From positions 19,927,759 to 19,991,758 of the forward strand of contig CAIIXF020000009.1 in assembly GCA_903813345.2 (NCBI GenBank): 64,000 bases of DNA, given 5' to 3'. The notes beneath the pieces were generated by a model. That model saw only the letters and a program-made list of their open reading frames with translations, made no database searches and was not told the origin of the DNA. Position numbers and translations under genes: made by a program. Source of the stretch: Owenia fusiformis. Taxonomy: Eukaryota; Annelida; Polychaeta; Sabellida; Oweniidae. Positions 11,529 to 23,500 of the stretch are shown here, piece after piece; the first letter of the stretch is position 1, and each line of letters begins with the position of its first letter.

Positions 11529-12432
11529 TGGCACACAAATACTAGTAGCCGTTATGGAAAATAAAAACACCGAATTTTGAAATGGGTTAAAATGTCGCAG
11601 TCTTACGTTGTCTCCGTTAACAATGTAGCTTTAATATTAAGACATATTGATTTCAATTAATAAAGTGCCCACATTTTTCTTTCATGGAGCGCATTGAAGC
11701 AATCCAATATTATAATAAAACCGCTAATAATCTAAATGGGCGCCCGTGTTTTTGCAAGCACGTTATAAATGCTAAAACTAAAATATATCTTTCAACTGCT
11801 GCACTAATCACTTCTGGTGACTTATTTTGAAAAATCATTAATATTAATTCATTACAACTTTCAAATGTCAAAACTTAATTTATCAATACCCGCTTTTATT
11901 AAAACACTCAATATGTCTATGTCAACAAGATCGTGTCAACACGTTGTGTCAACAACATGTAACCTAATGTAAACAAATTATACGCAAGAGCAGAGAAATG
12001 TATCATCCAGTATAATATGTTTTTCCCAGTTGAACCAAATGGAATATAACAGCTGATAATAGCTGATAACAAATTAAAACAAATTATACAAGTATCAGAG
12101 GAGAAACTCCAAAAAAGTCCGTATCATTCATTGTTATAATTATGTCTTATACATAAACCTATGATAACAGGTTAAAACGAATTAAAACAACTGATATGTA
12201 TGTTTAATAGGTTTATGATACTGTATTAATCATGGGATTTTACATAGTGCAAGAAACTTCCCATTGGATAACATTATAATGCTAACCTTCCCGACACTTA
12301 ATTTTCTGAATCTGGCAAAAATAAGCAATATGCAAATTAAATGATAAGGTAAAATTACCACTTGTACAGTAGATTGATCGAATTCATTGAAAATATCCAT
12401 AAAAAAGAAGGGTGTCATTAGCAAGTGGTAAC

Positions 12433-13776
12433 ACCCCTATCACACCAAACTAGTTCTTAACCGTTCTTGCCAGTCCTACGAAAACAGGTCGCACCACGTC
12501 GGTGTGCAACGTCGTATAACGCGTCCCTTAGTCTAGAAGGTGATCATGACCTGATTACATAACGGTATGGTCGCCATCGAATTTCGAATCGATTCAAAAT
12601 CCTAAATCACATTCTCCGTCCGGGAAAATCCGTACGAAATTCGTAAACAGACCGTAGAACGTTGTAGCTACGTTCATTCCGTTCGCACACAGTTTAAAAC
12701 CAGTTTTGAAGAACGCAGTGGCAACTTGCTTGGTGTGATAGCTATATTTTTGCTAACTCGTTGATAAATACGTTCTAAATCAGTTTTAACCCGTTTGCAA
12801 TTAGTTCTACCTCGTTCTCAAAACGTCCTCAGACAGTTCAACTCGTTGTAAAAACGTCCCTAGTAGGATTGAAGTACGACAGTTCCGTTCGTAGTACGTC
12901 CAGCTCGTCGTTGGCAGGTTGTCATTCGTTCTAATTGTAGAATGTGACGACCAAGAGAACATTTTGAGCATGTTCTAAGTTCCAGAGCACCTACCCGTTC
13001 GAGTACGTTCGATGAAGTTTGTAAATAGACCCCAAACGGTTCTAAGTACGCCCAGTCTGTTCGTACACAGTTGAAGCCCGTTTTCGAGAACGTAGTGAGA
13101 ACTAGTTTGGTGTGATAGTACCCCCAATATCACACCAAACTAGTTCTTACTACTAGGTAATTAATAATACTAATTGTCAACTGGTTTAAACTGATTAAGG
13201 ACGTAATTGAACGGCTTGGATACGTTGTGTAGACGACGAGACGAACGCACAATTTAACCCGATCTAAACTTGATACCAACGTACTTCAGACGGAATAAAG
13301 ACGAGATGAACGTATTAAAAACTGCTTATGAACGAATTAACAAAAATAGCTTTTATACAAGAACCAGTTGTCACTGCGTTCTTCAAAACGTTGCCGAATC
13401 GGTTTTAAACTGTGTGCGAACTGAATGAACGTTGCTACAACGTTCTACGGTCTGTTTACGAACTTCATGGACTTTCCCAGACGGGGAATGTGATTTAGAA
13501 TTTTGAATCCACTCAAAATTCGATGGCGACCATACCGTTCTGTAATCAGGTCATGATGACCTTCTAAACTAAGTGACGCGTTATACGACGTTGCACACCG
13601 ACGTGGTGCGACCTGAACGAACTACGAATGAGATGGACGTATTGAAGACTGTTTATGAACGGAGTAGCTAATTATTTTAAACATATTTCCCGACCACAGC
13701 CAGATTGAGCCCGTTTTACGACGTTTTCGTAAGACTGGCAAGAACGGGTAACAACTAGTTTGGTGTGATAGGGGGG
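12433..13776. mobile_element. Foldback element with CCTATCACACCAAACTAGTT ends, about 1.34 kb
   Basis: The left end CCCCTATCACACCAAACTAG is inverted at the right end (CTAGTTTGGTGTGATAGGGG). Inner blocks such as CGGTATGGTCGCCATCGAAT near 12560 match ATTCGATGGCGACCATACCG near 13515 inverted. The same terminal motif occurs again back to back near 13110-13145. The element therefore looks like either two tandem copies or one copy with a duplicated end in its middle. Short GTTC-ACGT-type motifs are abundant. No transposase is encoded. Confidence 0.75.
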
Positions 13777-13786
13777 TACCTATCCA

Positions 13787-14030
13787 ACGAGTTCCAACAT
13801 TGTCAAGAATTGGTAGAAAGCGGCAAAAACAATTGCACTATAAAAACAAAAAACGTTAACAAAAACAGTTATATAAAATATTTCTTAATAATTTTCGCAT
13901 TAAATTTTTGTCAATCAGTCAACATTACATAAAATACCGTGGTTTTTACAGAATGTTTTCAATGATTGGTTTAAGAGAAAAACATTGTTGAATTCAGTTC
14001 TCCATATCGATATCACTCCTTTTCACACAT
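13787..14030. mobile_element. Partial copy of the element at 46.9-47.6 kb
   Basis: Shares, in reverse orientation, the blocks CAATTGCACTA, AACAAAAACAGTTATATAAA, TGATTGGTTTAAGAGAAAAA and CATATCGATATCACTCC with 46906-47120. Only about half of the element is present. It ends some 350 bases upstream of the putative promoter of the MAM/FAMeT gene. Confidence 0.55.
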
Positions 14031-14377
14031 ACAAAATTGAGATAATTTTGGAGAGAGGAATAAGACATTTTTGATCGCAATATAAAACTTTACATTCCAT
14101 TGGTCATTTTCGGTTTTCATTTTCATTTTCAAGTGGGTAGAACTGACTTTCACATCAACAGTCTGTTTTCCTTGTTTATATTAGTATCACATGTATCTTT
14201 ACCAATTCTTTACGGAAGTGCATAAAGCCGAGGAGCTACTGATATGCGACTATGTCTGTCAAATTTCTGAAAGCGTTTTAGATCGACAATTTAAGCACTT
14301 TTTATCTAACCAAGGTTGTTATTATACTCTTGACTTCATTGACTCCTCACTATACTCGAGTTAAAAAAGTGGTACTG

Positions 14378-14475
14378 CATATAACATAAACTCCATTGCG
14401 CATGCGTGCAAAATTAAACATTAAAGGGGCGCAGTTTCACTCAAAGACAAAAAGTGGATTGCCCGAACATGAACA
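14378..14475 (+). promoter_or_regulatory. Putative core promoter and 5' leader of the MAM/FAMeT gene
   Basis: CATATAA at 14378-14384 is TATA-like. TGCGCATGCGTG at 14397-14408 resembles an NRF1-type site. A short leader follows, with an upstream ATG at 14469 that opens a 6-codon frame ending TAG at 14487-14489, overlapping the main ATG at 14476. The assignment rests on position and motif resemblance only. Confidence 0.3.
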
Positions 14476-14521
14476 ATGTCAAAATATAGTTTACTTGGAT
14501 TTGCTACTTTAGTTACTACTG
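14476..14521 (+). CDS. Exon 1: start codon and first part of signal peptide
   Basis: ATG followed by hydrophobic codons (MSKYSLLGFATLVTT), ending at phase 1 before GTTAGT. Joining it to the next exon gives a continuous signal peptide, ...LLGFATLVTTVCMCSGG, with likely cleavage near residue 20-22. The 3.7 kb intron that follows holds a LINE copy. No other start exon was seen in this interval, but RNA evidence is lacking. Confidence 0.6.
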
Positions 14522-17500
14522 GTTAGTATATTTTTACAATTTCCTCAAGATATAAGGTAAATCAATTTAATTTGCACGATATAAATTAAAATAGGGTATT
14601 TTAAGATATTTGTAATTTTGTTAAATTCCATTTCTTTGTAAACCCAAACGTACTCATATTCACAGATATACATGATATAGGCTCCGTACAACTTGCAAAA
14701 TAATAAACATGATCTAAAGTGATTAACAAAATTAATTTATATGTTCTTCGGAGAAGATTTATATGCATAATATTCACGGATTCGATTTTTGGTGGAAATT
14801 GATTGGCTAATATCTAATCGTTGGTTATCTTGCTAATCGAAAAATCAAAAATGTCTAGGATATATATGGGGTGGGCCAGCAAAACGTTCATATTTGTAAA
14901 ATAAAATGTGGTTTGAGTAATAAACATTATGATAAGATCTCCCACCCATTTGATAAAGAAAGCTAAGATAGCTAGCCTTCTGGCATTGATAATGATGAAC
15001 GTATTGCCATTGATGACAAGCAGATACAATTTGAATATCATAAGCTTTAAACATTGTAACAGTTGTAACTTCTCTTATTCGGCGATTACAGATCAGTAGT
15101 TTTTAGTCAGAGCTTCTAATCATATTATTCATAGCAAGACGAAAAGATGTGTTAAATATCACAATGAATAGGAGGTATGTTCTCACACCTTTCACACCTT
15201 GAAAAGTTGGACGAACTCCCTTATCGTGTGTATGTGCATTTAATAGAAGAATACACCATTGTACAAACCCACGATTGTTTGAAGAGTGTAAAAGCATTGT
15301 TTTCTAATCAGAAGAAATATAGGTAAGGGTGCTTCATGTAACATGTCAATGATATAAATAAAATGGTTTCATGATAACGATAAGGAGCAATATTATAAAA
15401 CTATATGTAGAACAAATAAAAAAAATGACAATACATTGATCAGTTTGTCATCTAGATCTCCATAAAGGTGCATTTGAGAATTCTGTGTTTGTATATTACT
15501 AATTATATTGCATCAGGTAGAAATATTTGAACCATCAAGTCGAGCATCTTGATACTGGATTATGCAACTGATTCATATTTTTCCAAACCCTTCATTGACA
15601 ATAACATAATATTGTAAACTACAGTCGACAATAACATCTTATTGTAAACTGTAGTTAATTGACTATGTTCAAGCTCTTGATGATGTTTCCCAATTGCAAA
15701 TTATCCTTTTATGGTCCATTTTCTTAGATTACCAGGTCCAACCTTGCAAAGATCTGTGTTTAATAGTTCTGCGGTTTTTACAATTAATACATCTTGTATG
15801 TCGTGTGTTAATTTTATACTTTCATTAGACTAAGTAAGATAATTTTATGTTTTGCAAATTGTTGCCTATATTGTGCATTTTTATTTTGAAAATTGTTTTG
15901 ATTGATTTCAGTGGTATCTATTTTGTAATTTGCTAGATGTAATCAGAGGTAGTGTCTAAGAATGTCAAACACAATGCCATTGCAGATAACATTATTTTTA
16001 TATTGACACAATAATAATATAATAATAATAATATTTATTGACACAACCTCATGTACATGTACAGTGTGGTATCGTCAGGCTAACTAAGTATAAGGAAATA
16101 CATAGAAAAAATATATATATATATATGATACAGTGTGTACATTTTTAATATTTTACAGGTTATTGGATATGAATTTCATTATGTCAGTCATGTTTGTTTT
16201 ATAAGACATGATGTGGAGAAATTGCTGTACATCTGTCATGGAATAAAATGTTGAACATGATTTAGATATTTTTTCGAATAAGATGTTCCTTGTTACAGAA
16301 TATTTGTTACATTTCATGACAAAATGAAATTCATCTTCAATAGGTTTGTCAGAGTTGTTGCATTTAGTACAGTGACGATTTTCAAATTTGACATGTTTGC
16401 GACGTCCCTTTTCCACCTCAAGATTATGGTCACTTATACGAAGCTTTGTGAATTTTACTCTACTATATACATTTTGTGTTGAAGTTAAGTATTTTTCTAA
16501 AGTCAGTTCTGGTTTAAATTTAACATAAGTCCTTAGTTTGTTATTAAATCGTGGATTTTGACTAGATGAAGATTTTGATTTCCATTGTGATTTGATCTTT
16601 AATGATAACTTTTGCTCCACCAGTTTTATGAAACGATTCTTAGAGTTTAGGTCAGTCAATTGTATCGTATCAATATCTAAGTCAATATTATCAAGGATAT
16701 GTTTAATGTGAGTGTACCATTTACTCTTTGACTTTGTGTGAAGAAACACCTTTTTGACTAATCTCTCATCTGATAAAGTTTGAATATGAGCCCAATATTT
16801 TAACATGCTGAGTTGAATAAAGTATGACATAGGTAATCTTCCCAGTTCACCTAGAATAGCTAAGTTGCTACATGTTCTCGAGACTCCAAGGATCCATCGG
16901 CTACATTTTAGATTGATTATTTCAGTTTTTTTCCTGAAGTCAAAGTTATTAAGTATGTTAAAAGATGTGCCCCAAATTTCGCTACCATAAGTAAGAATAG
17001 GTTTGATGCATGCATCAAATAGATGTAAGATTAGCTTTATTGATTTGACATTAGCAGAATAAAGAGTGTGTTTTAGACTATTCCAAGCTTTTTGAGCTTT
17101 TAGGGCCAATTCCTGGCCAGCTAGCTTAACGCCATCTTTCGAGAATTTCAATCCCAGGTATGTGTAAGAGTCTGTGCTCTTTAGCTTTTTGCCATTATAT
17201 AGGAACTCTTTTTTGATTTCTGTACCAATTGTTATGATTTTTGATTTTTCTACATTGATAGATAGTTTCCATTTGGAACAATAATCTTGAAGTTTTATCA
17301 GATTTCTCTGCATTTCATCATGTGATGTTGAAAAAATTACGAGATCATCAGCATATAAGAGTGAGTTTATCATAAAATCTTTAGCTACTGAGATACCATG
17401 ATGCATCCCAGAGCTTAGAGTATCGACAATAATAATAACAAAGATTTTCATGGTTTATTGAATACTATATCTAGTATTTTCTGGATTCAAGTGCAGAATA

Positions 17501-20500
17501 TTTACATCATTTCTATATGATCTAGCTTTGGGTTTAACTCCTGGATTCTCGTTCTTTTTGTATTGTTTTTATGTTGAACTGGCAAACGAAATGTTGCGCT
17601 TTCAATCTTCAGCGAATAAAAATACTTATTTGAAGATTGATCCACTGATAATATTCAAGTTTCAGGGAACTCGTGTATGCCTGCTATGTTTACATGAAAT
17701 AAGTGAATAGTCCGGTAATATTAATTCCGTTTATAAATGTCACAGACTGTATTTTATTTTTAGTTAGCACAGAAAGGATCAGAAACAATAGGTTGATTGA
17801 GTCTGAAGTTATTCACATAAGAAAACATAAAAACTTCAATAGAGACATGGGCAACTTCAATTTAAACCGCTTGTGGGATGATCCCGGGGATGATGTAATA
17901 TCGCCATAGCAATTATTTGACGTTGTTCGGTTCAATGGCGTAAAAAGTAGATTTACATGTACCTTAGATGTATTTTAACTGTTTTCACTTCAAGTTTTAA
18001 TGATCATGGATGCAGTACCGTATGCATTTGAAACGTCTAAAATAAAGAAGACAGTCGGTGACAATGAACAGTAATAAACGGTACCTGTCATGTTAATTAA
18101 TTTGCCTGATGGTGAAACTCGTAACTTCCTACTCGCATCTGGGTTATCCGCTACGCGGCGACGACTTACATGCAGGTCATGATGTGTTAAATCATAAAAT
18201 CGAATAAAATTACATGTATATTGAATCATTTTTGTAGTATGTATGTGTAGCGGTGGTAGCCCAATAGACTGTAACTTTGATCAAGGATTGTGCCAAGGGT
18301 ACACTGTTACTCCAAATGACAACAGTTTCCAATGGAAAACCGAGAGTAGGAGCTTCGGAAAGTATGGTACGTCTGATAAACTAGAAATACTATTTCAACT
18401 TTTAATTCAATTCATTTAAACCCCAAGTCATTAGGCAAGCAATAGTGATACCAATTAAATATGAGCACTTTCTGTTTTAGATAGAGAATTGGCCATTTTT
18501 ACACCGAATGATTACTCATTCGACCATGGCTACGTCACCGTCCAAAACTCTGTGTGGATGCCGTTCCGCGTCCAGGCGTGTAACGACGCACATCTCGAGC
18601 TTTCTTCCGTGCCAGGTTTCTTGTTGAACCAAACATATGAGATAGTACTTGGGAGCGGGAGAAACACAAAGTCTGATATACGTGTCGGAAGACAGGTCAG
18701 TTTTAAGTAGTAATTGACATTATAATGAAAGTTGGGCAAATTGTCCAAAGGACCAGGTATAGTATGGCGACTGATTTTGGACAGCCGTGTATTTCACCAT
18801 GAGAACTTTCTCGCCATAAATACAGCTATTTTATTAAAGAAAAATGGCTTCTTTCGAGTTAAGTCCCCGTTATAAAATAGATCCGACTCTCTCAAAAATT
18901 ATGGATTACGACCCCACCTTTTCACTTTTAAAAAAATGTTAGGCTTATTTTCTCAAAAGAGGATCTTGTTTTTCTCAATTTAAATATATCAAACGTTTCT
19001 TCTCCACTATATTAAAACGTAATTTTGGTCATCTTCAAAACTAGATTTTCAATACCATTTTACTTTTGAGGAAGAATAGACCCATTGTTGAATAATATTT
19101 TCTCGCAATAAAAATCTGAAAAAGATCCTCTTAAATAGGTTCAATAATTTGAAATATGTTAACATGGTGTCCCTATTCATCATTTTTCGAATTGCTCGAT
19201 TGATATTTTTATAATTCTTGAGAATTTACTAGAAAGATAAGATATTGTGTTAATGAGAAATGTCATATTTGAATTGATATAATATTCATGATTCAAAATA
19301 TGACGGTCTAAAACCACTGCCATACTATACACGGTCCTTTAAAATGATCTAAAAGGAGACAACTGCATATAGTAATGCTTCTAAAATTGCAACCATTTTT
19401 AGAGTTTCTCTCTTCTCGTATTAAGTCTTTGCAATAATGAATCGATCGAAATGTTTTTGACTAAACAATTATAGTTTGCACTAAAACATCCTATAATATA
19501 TCATTTAGGGTAGAGGAGGTGGAGGAGTTCGTGTTAATACCCCTGATATAATGAAATGCGCCGTGATGCAACAGTTCTGGGTGAGCTGGGAGAGTGGACT
19601 CATCCAGGTTGGAAGGGGTGCAATTTATGGCCAACAGACTTTCATGTCGTGGTATGATCCCAATGCATTCCCTGTCTATGGGATAAGTGTTGCAACTGGT
19701 TGGGGCGCTACCGCCGAGTGGAGGCTCCCCCTAATGCCCGGTAAATTCTATAATACATTTACACTCCCCTCCATAAGTTTGGCAACCTTTGCTCCCCCAT
19801 TGAACTACGTGATAAAGCCTCTTTACCTTTGGATTTTTATTTACTTATCCTGCGGTGGAAATACTTAATACTATTGATTGAAACGTAATTGACTTTATTT
19901 CCAATACCTTCAAATTTTCTCAATTTTTTTCCTCAATTACAATAGGTCGAAAATTGATGATTTTGATGAATTTTTGAAAATCGACATTCCCATGTTAACA
20001 TTTTCTTCAAGCTTGAACTAAACCTCATCCTTATCAACAATTAAATGCAATCTTATAGATCATCAAACTGTCATCAGTACGCCGAATGATTACGAGTTCA
20101 ACCATGGTTGGATTCGTGTTGATGACCGCCAGGACTTCCTCTTCAGTGTACAAGCGTGTAATGATGCGCATCTTGCCCTTAGTGCTGAACCCGGTAAAGA
20201 GGATTCAGACACATATGAGATTGTTCTCTCCGGATATAGCGGGACGAGGTAATAAATGCATTATTGACGCCTGGTTTGTGAGTCACACAGCATTGGGATG
20301 CTCAATCGAATCTGATGGGACTAACCTTATTTTTATTTTTCTACCTTGAAAAAATTCCTGACAAGGCGCACACAATTTTGTTCGATTATAGATATTCACG
20401 AGTATATATACAATAAACATTTCAAGTTTTTTTTTGTTTTATTTTAAACAGGCAAATCTATGCAATTTCTTATGAAACCTTTTAGATCTGATATTCGTGA

Positions 20501-23500
20501 CGCGAAACAAGGAACAGTTCGTGCAAGTGCAAACACACGAAACTTCCTCAGTTGTAACGAAACGAGGCCTTTCTGGGTGAGCTGGAGAAATGCTTACATC
20601 GAAGTGGGAAGAGGATATATAATTGGTCAAAACCGGTTCATGACATGGCTAGATCCTGTTCCACATCCCGTAAATGCTATATCTTTTGCAACGGGATGGG
20701 GATCAAGTGCAAAATGGTCAATTTATGAAGAACAAGGTAAATCAACTGCTTTCATTGTAAAGTATAGTCCAGTTTAATAATCTCATTAGTAGAATATATA
20801 TAGGGAGCAGCAATATGAAAGTCAAGAGAACGATACATTAGATCGACATCTGAATTTTGTATTTTGTAAAATGAAATGCACACTCGGGAATACATACTAA
20901 ATATTCGAAATATTCCTTTACTATTGTAGGTCGACCGGTAACAATATATACACCGAATGACTATAACTTCGTGCACGGTTGGATAACAACGTATGGTCTA
21001 AATCAGATAGTGTTTGAAATCGAAGCATGCAGCGATGCCCATATACAATTACCACTCGATCCTACAAACACTGCTGTAGATGTATACGAAGTAGTCCTAG
21101 GAGGCTGGGCAAATACACAATCAGCCATCAGGGACAGAAAAATGGGAGAACTAAAGACTCAGGCTGCGACTCCAAACATCTTAAACTGTGACGAATTTAG
21201 GAAGTTTTGGATAAGCTGGAAAGGTGGTTTGATACAGGTTGGAACGGGCTCATTGTACGGTATCAACCGTATCATGTCGTGGCAAGACCCAGCTCCTCAT
21301 CTTGTAAATGCTGTGAGCGTTGCAACGGGATTTGGTCATGAGGCGATATGGAGATTACCGGTTTTTCCAGGTACTATTTTCGCTATACTAGCGATAAATC
21401 CTACTGTAGTAGTAGGATTTATCAAGTCCTTGACAACAGAAACAAGTCCCATAAATATGTCGTGTCCTAATATAGAATCGTAGTATCCCAAAAAGAAAAA
21501 CATGGTACGAATTGTATTAGTATTAAAGAGATATTGTGTCAAGGCTAGTTTCCCAACATGAACATATATCAATTACAGGTCGAGAAACCCATATAATGAC
21601 ACCAAATGACTATATCTATAACCATGCCTGGACACCTGTGCACGACCTCCAATACAAAGTATTTAGAGTAAAGGGGTGTAATGATGTTCACGTTGCTCTT
21701 ATGGCCACACCTGGACGGGATGAATCAGCCATGTACGAGATCGTCATCGGGGGCTGGGGAAACACTCAGTCGGTAATCAGAAACAAGAAACAGGGCCGGA
21801 ATCTCTTTACGGCGAAAACAAAGAACTTCCTTAATTGTGAAGATTTTAGATCATTTTGGGTGGGCTGGAAAGATAACAAGATTGAAGTCGGAAGAGGCTT
21901 GGTGTACGGGCAGCAGAGATTCATGATTTGGGCAAGACTAAACACGTACCAATTCAAAGCATTGTCGGTCAGCACAGGGTGGGGTAGCACTGGAGAATGG
22001 GTATTCTTTGAGCAATCTGGTAAGTATTACGGAAAGCATACAGGGTGATCTACTAAAAATGCAACCCATGAATCGAATAGACGTAACATTCATCCACATT
22101 GTGAAAACTTCTAGATAAAGACTATATATTTCTTGATATAAGTCGATTTCTTCGTTACCGAGGCGTTCATAATAATTTATCATTGCCAATTTCTAGGGCG
22201 TCTGAACTATATGAAGCCACGGAACGATCATACTGCAGCAGGTGGGAGAGAAATGGCAATTTACACCCCAAATGACTATAACTTCAAGCATGGGTGGTTT
22301 TCTGTTCAAAACACCAATCACATTGTCCTTAAAATACAGGCGTGCAATGATGCACACATTGCCCTAATGACTACTCCCGGGGTTGATTCGGCAGACACGT
22401 ATGAAATTGTAATCGGAGGTTGGAGAAATACGAAAACAGTTCTCAGACCTTCCAAGGGAGGAAAGCCAATGGCAACTGCCCTTACGAGGGACATTCTGAG
22501 CTGTGACGAGCTGCGTTCGTTTTGGATTAGTTGGTATGATAAGTCTATTGAAATTGGAAGTGGAAACGTGTATGGAATGAACAGGATTATATATTATCCA
22601 GATCCTAATTTCCATGATGTGAATGCGATATCTTACGCGACAGGTTGGGGAAGTAGCGCCGAGTGGAGACTCACTGTTAGCGAAGGTATGGTTATCGCTT
22701 TGAAGTGGTCTTTATATAGCCCAGTTGTCACTGTAGATTGAAATGGACATTGTTCGTAAAACATTCTCACGAAGACGGCTTCTTTTTTGGCGTTCTTCCG
22801 ATTCACTAAGATAAACAACATTTTCATCTGAGTATGTATGTCAATCATGTTAGCTATGCAAGATTATTCAATAGGAAATCAATGCGTTGATCATCCGTGG
22901 GATCATGAATGAGCTGTATAGTATGTTTTAATATGCAACAATGAAAGACATTTAATTAATCATTTACCAGGTATGAGTGCTGCTATTCTTACACCGAACG
23001 ACTACTCTAATAAGCACGGATGGGTAAAAGTACATGATGTGACATCTATTAACATCCAAGTGAAGGCTTGCAATGATGCTCACATTTATCTAATGGCAAC
23101 TGCCGGGATAGATACTGAGCTCACGTATGAAATTGTCCTCAGTGGATGGGGAGGTACCAAGTCTGTCATACGCGACGCTAAACAAGTATGTTTTCCTGAT
23201 AGTAACAGATTCATATACTCTACTCGGTCTAGAATTATCTAGGGATAGACTTTATATGTCAAAGTTAGAATGATGTATTTGAAATTTCAGAGTACAATAC
23301 GTGAAAAATAAAATATAAATATAGCAAATATAGCAATTTTGGGTCAAAATGTACTGTATACATTTGAATGAACTTTACAACACATGTATAGTAACAACCT
23401 AAAATAATTTAAAAAGAGATATCAAATACTATGTTTGAACAGGGCAATATAATGGCTGAAGCAGACACTACAGGTTATTTGGATTGTGATTCGCTCCGGA

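Noticed and set aside
16153-17451. 432-codon frame as a host gene in intron 1 of the giant gene
   Set aside because: It starts at the YADD motif of a reverse transcriptase and has an ATT-repeat 3' tail, so it is a truncated LINE.
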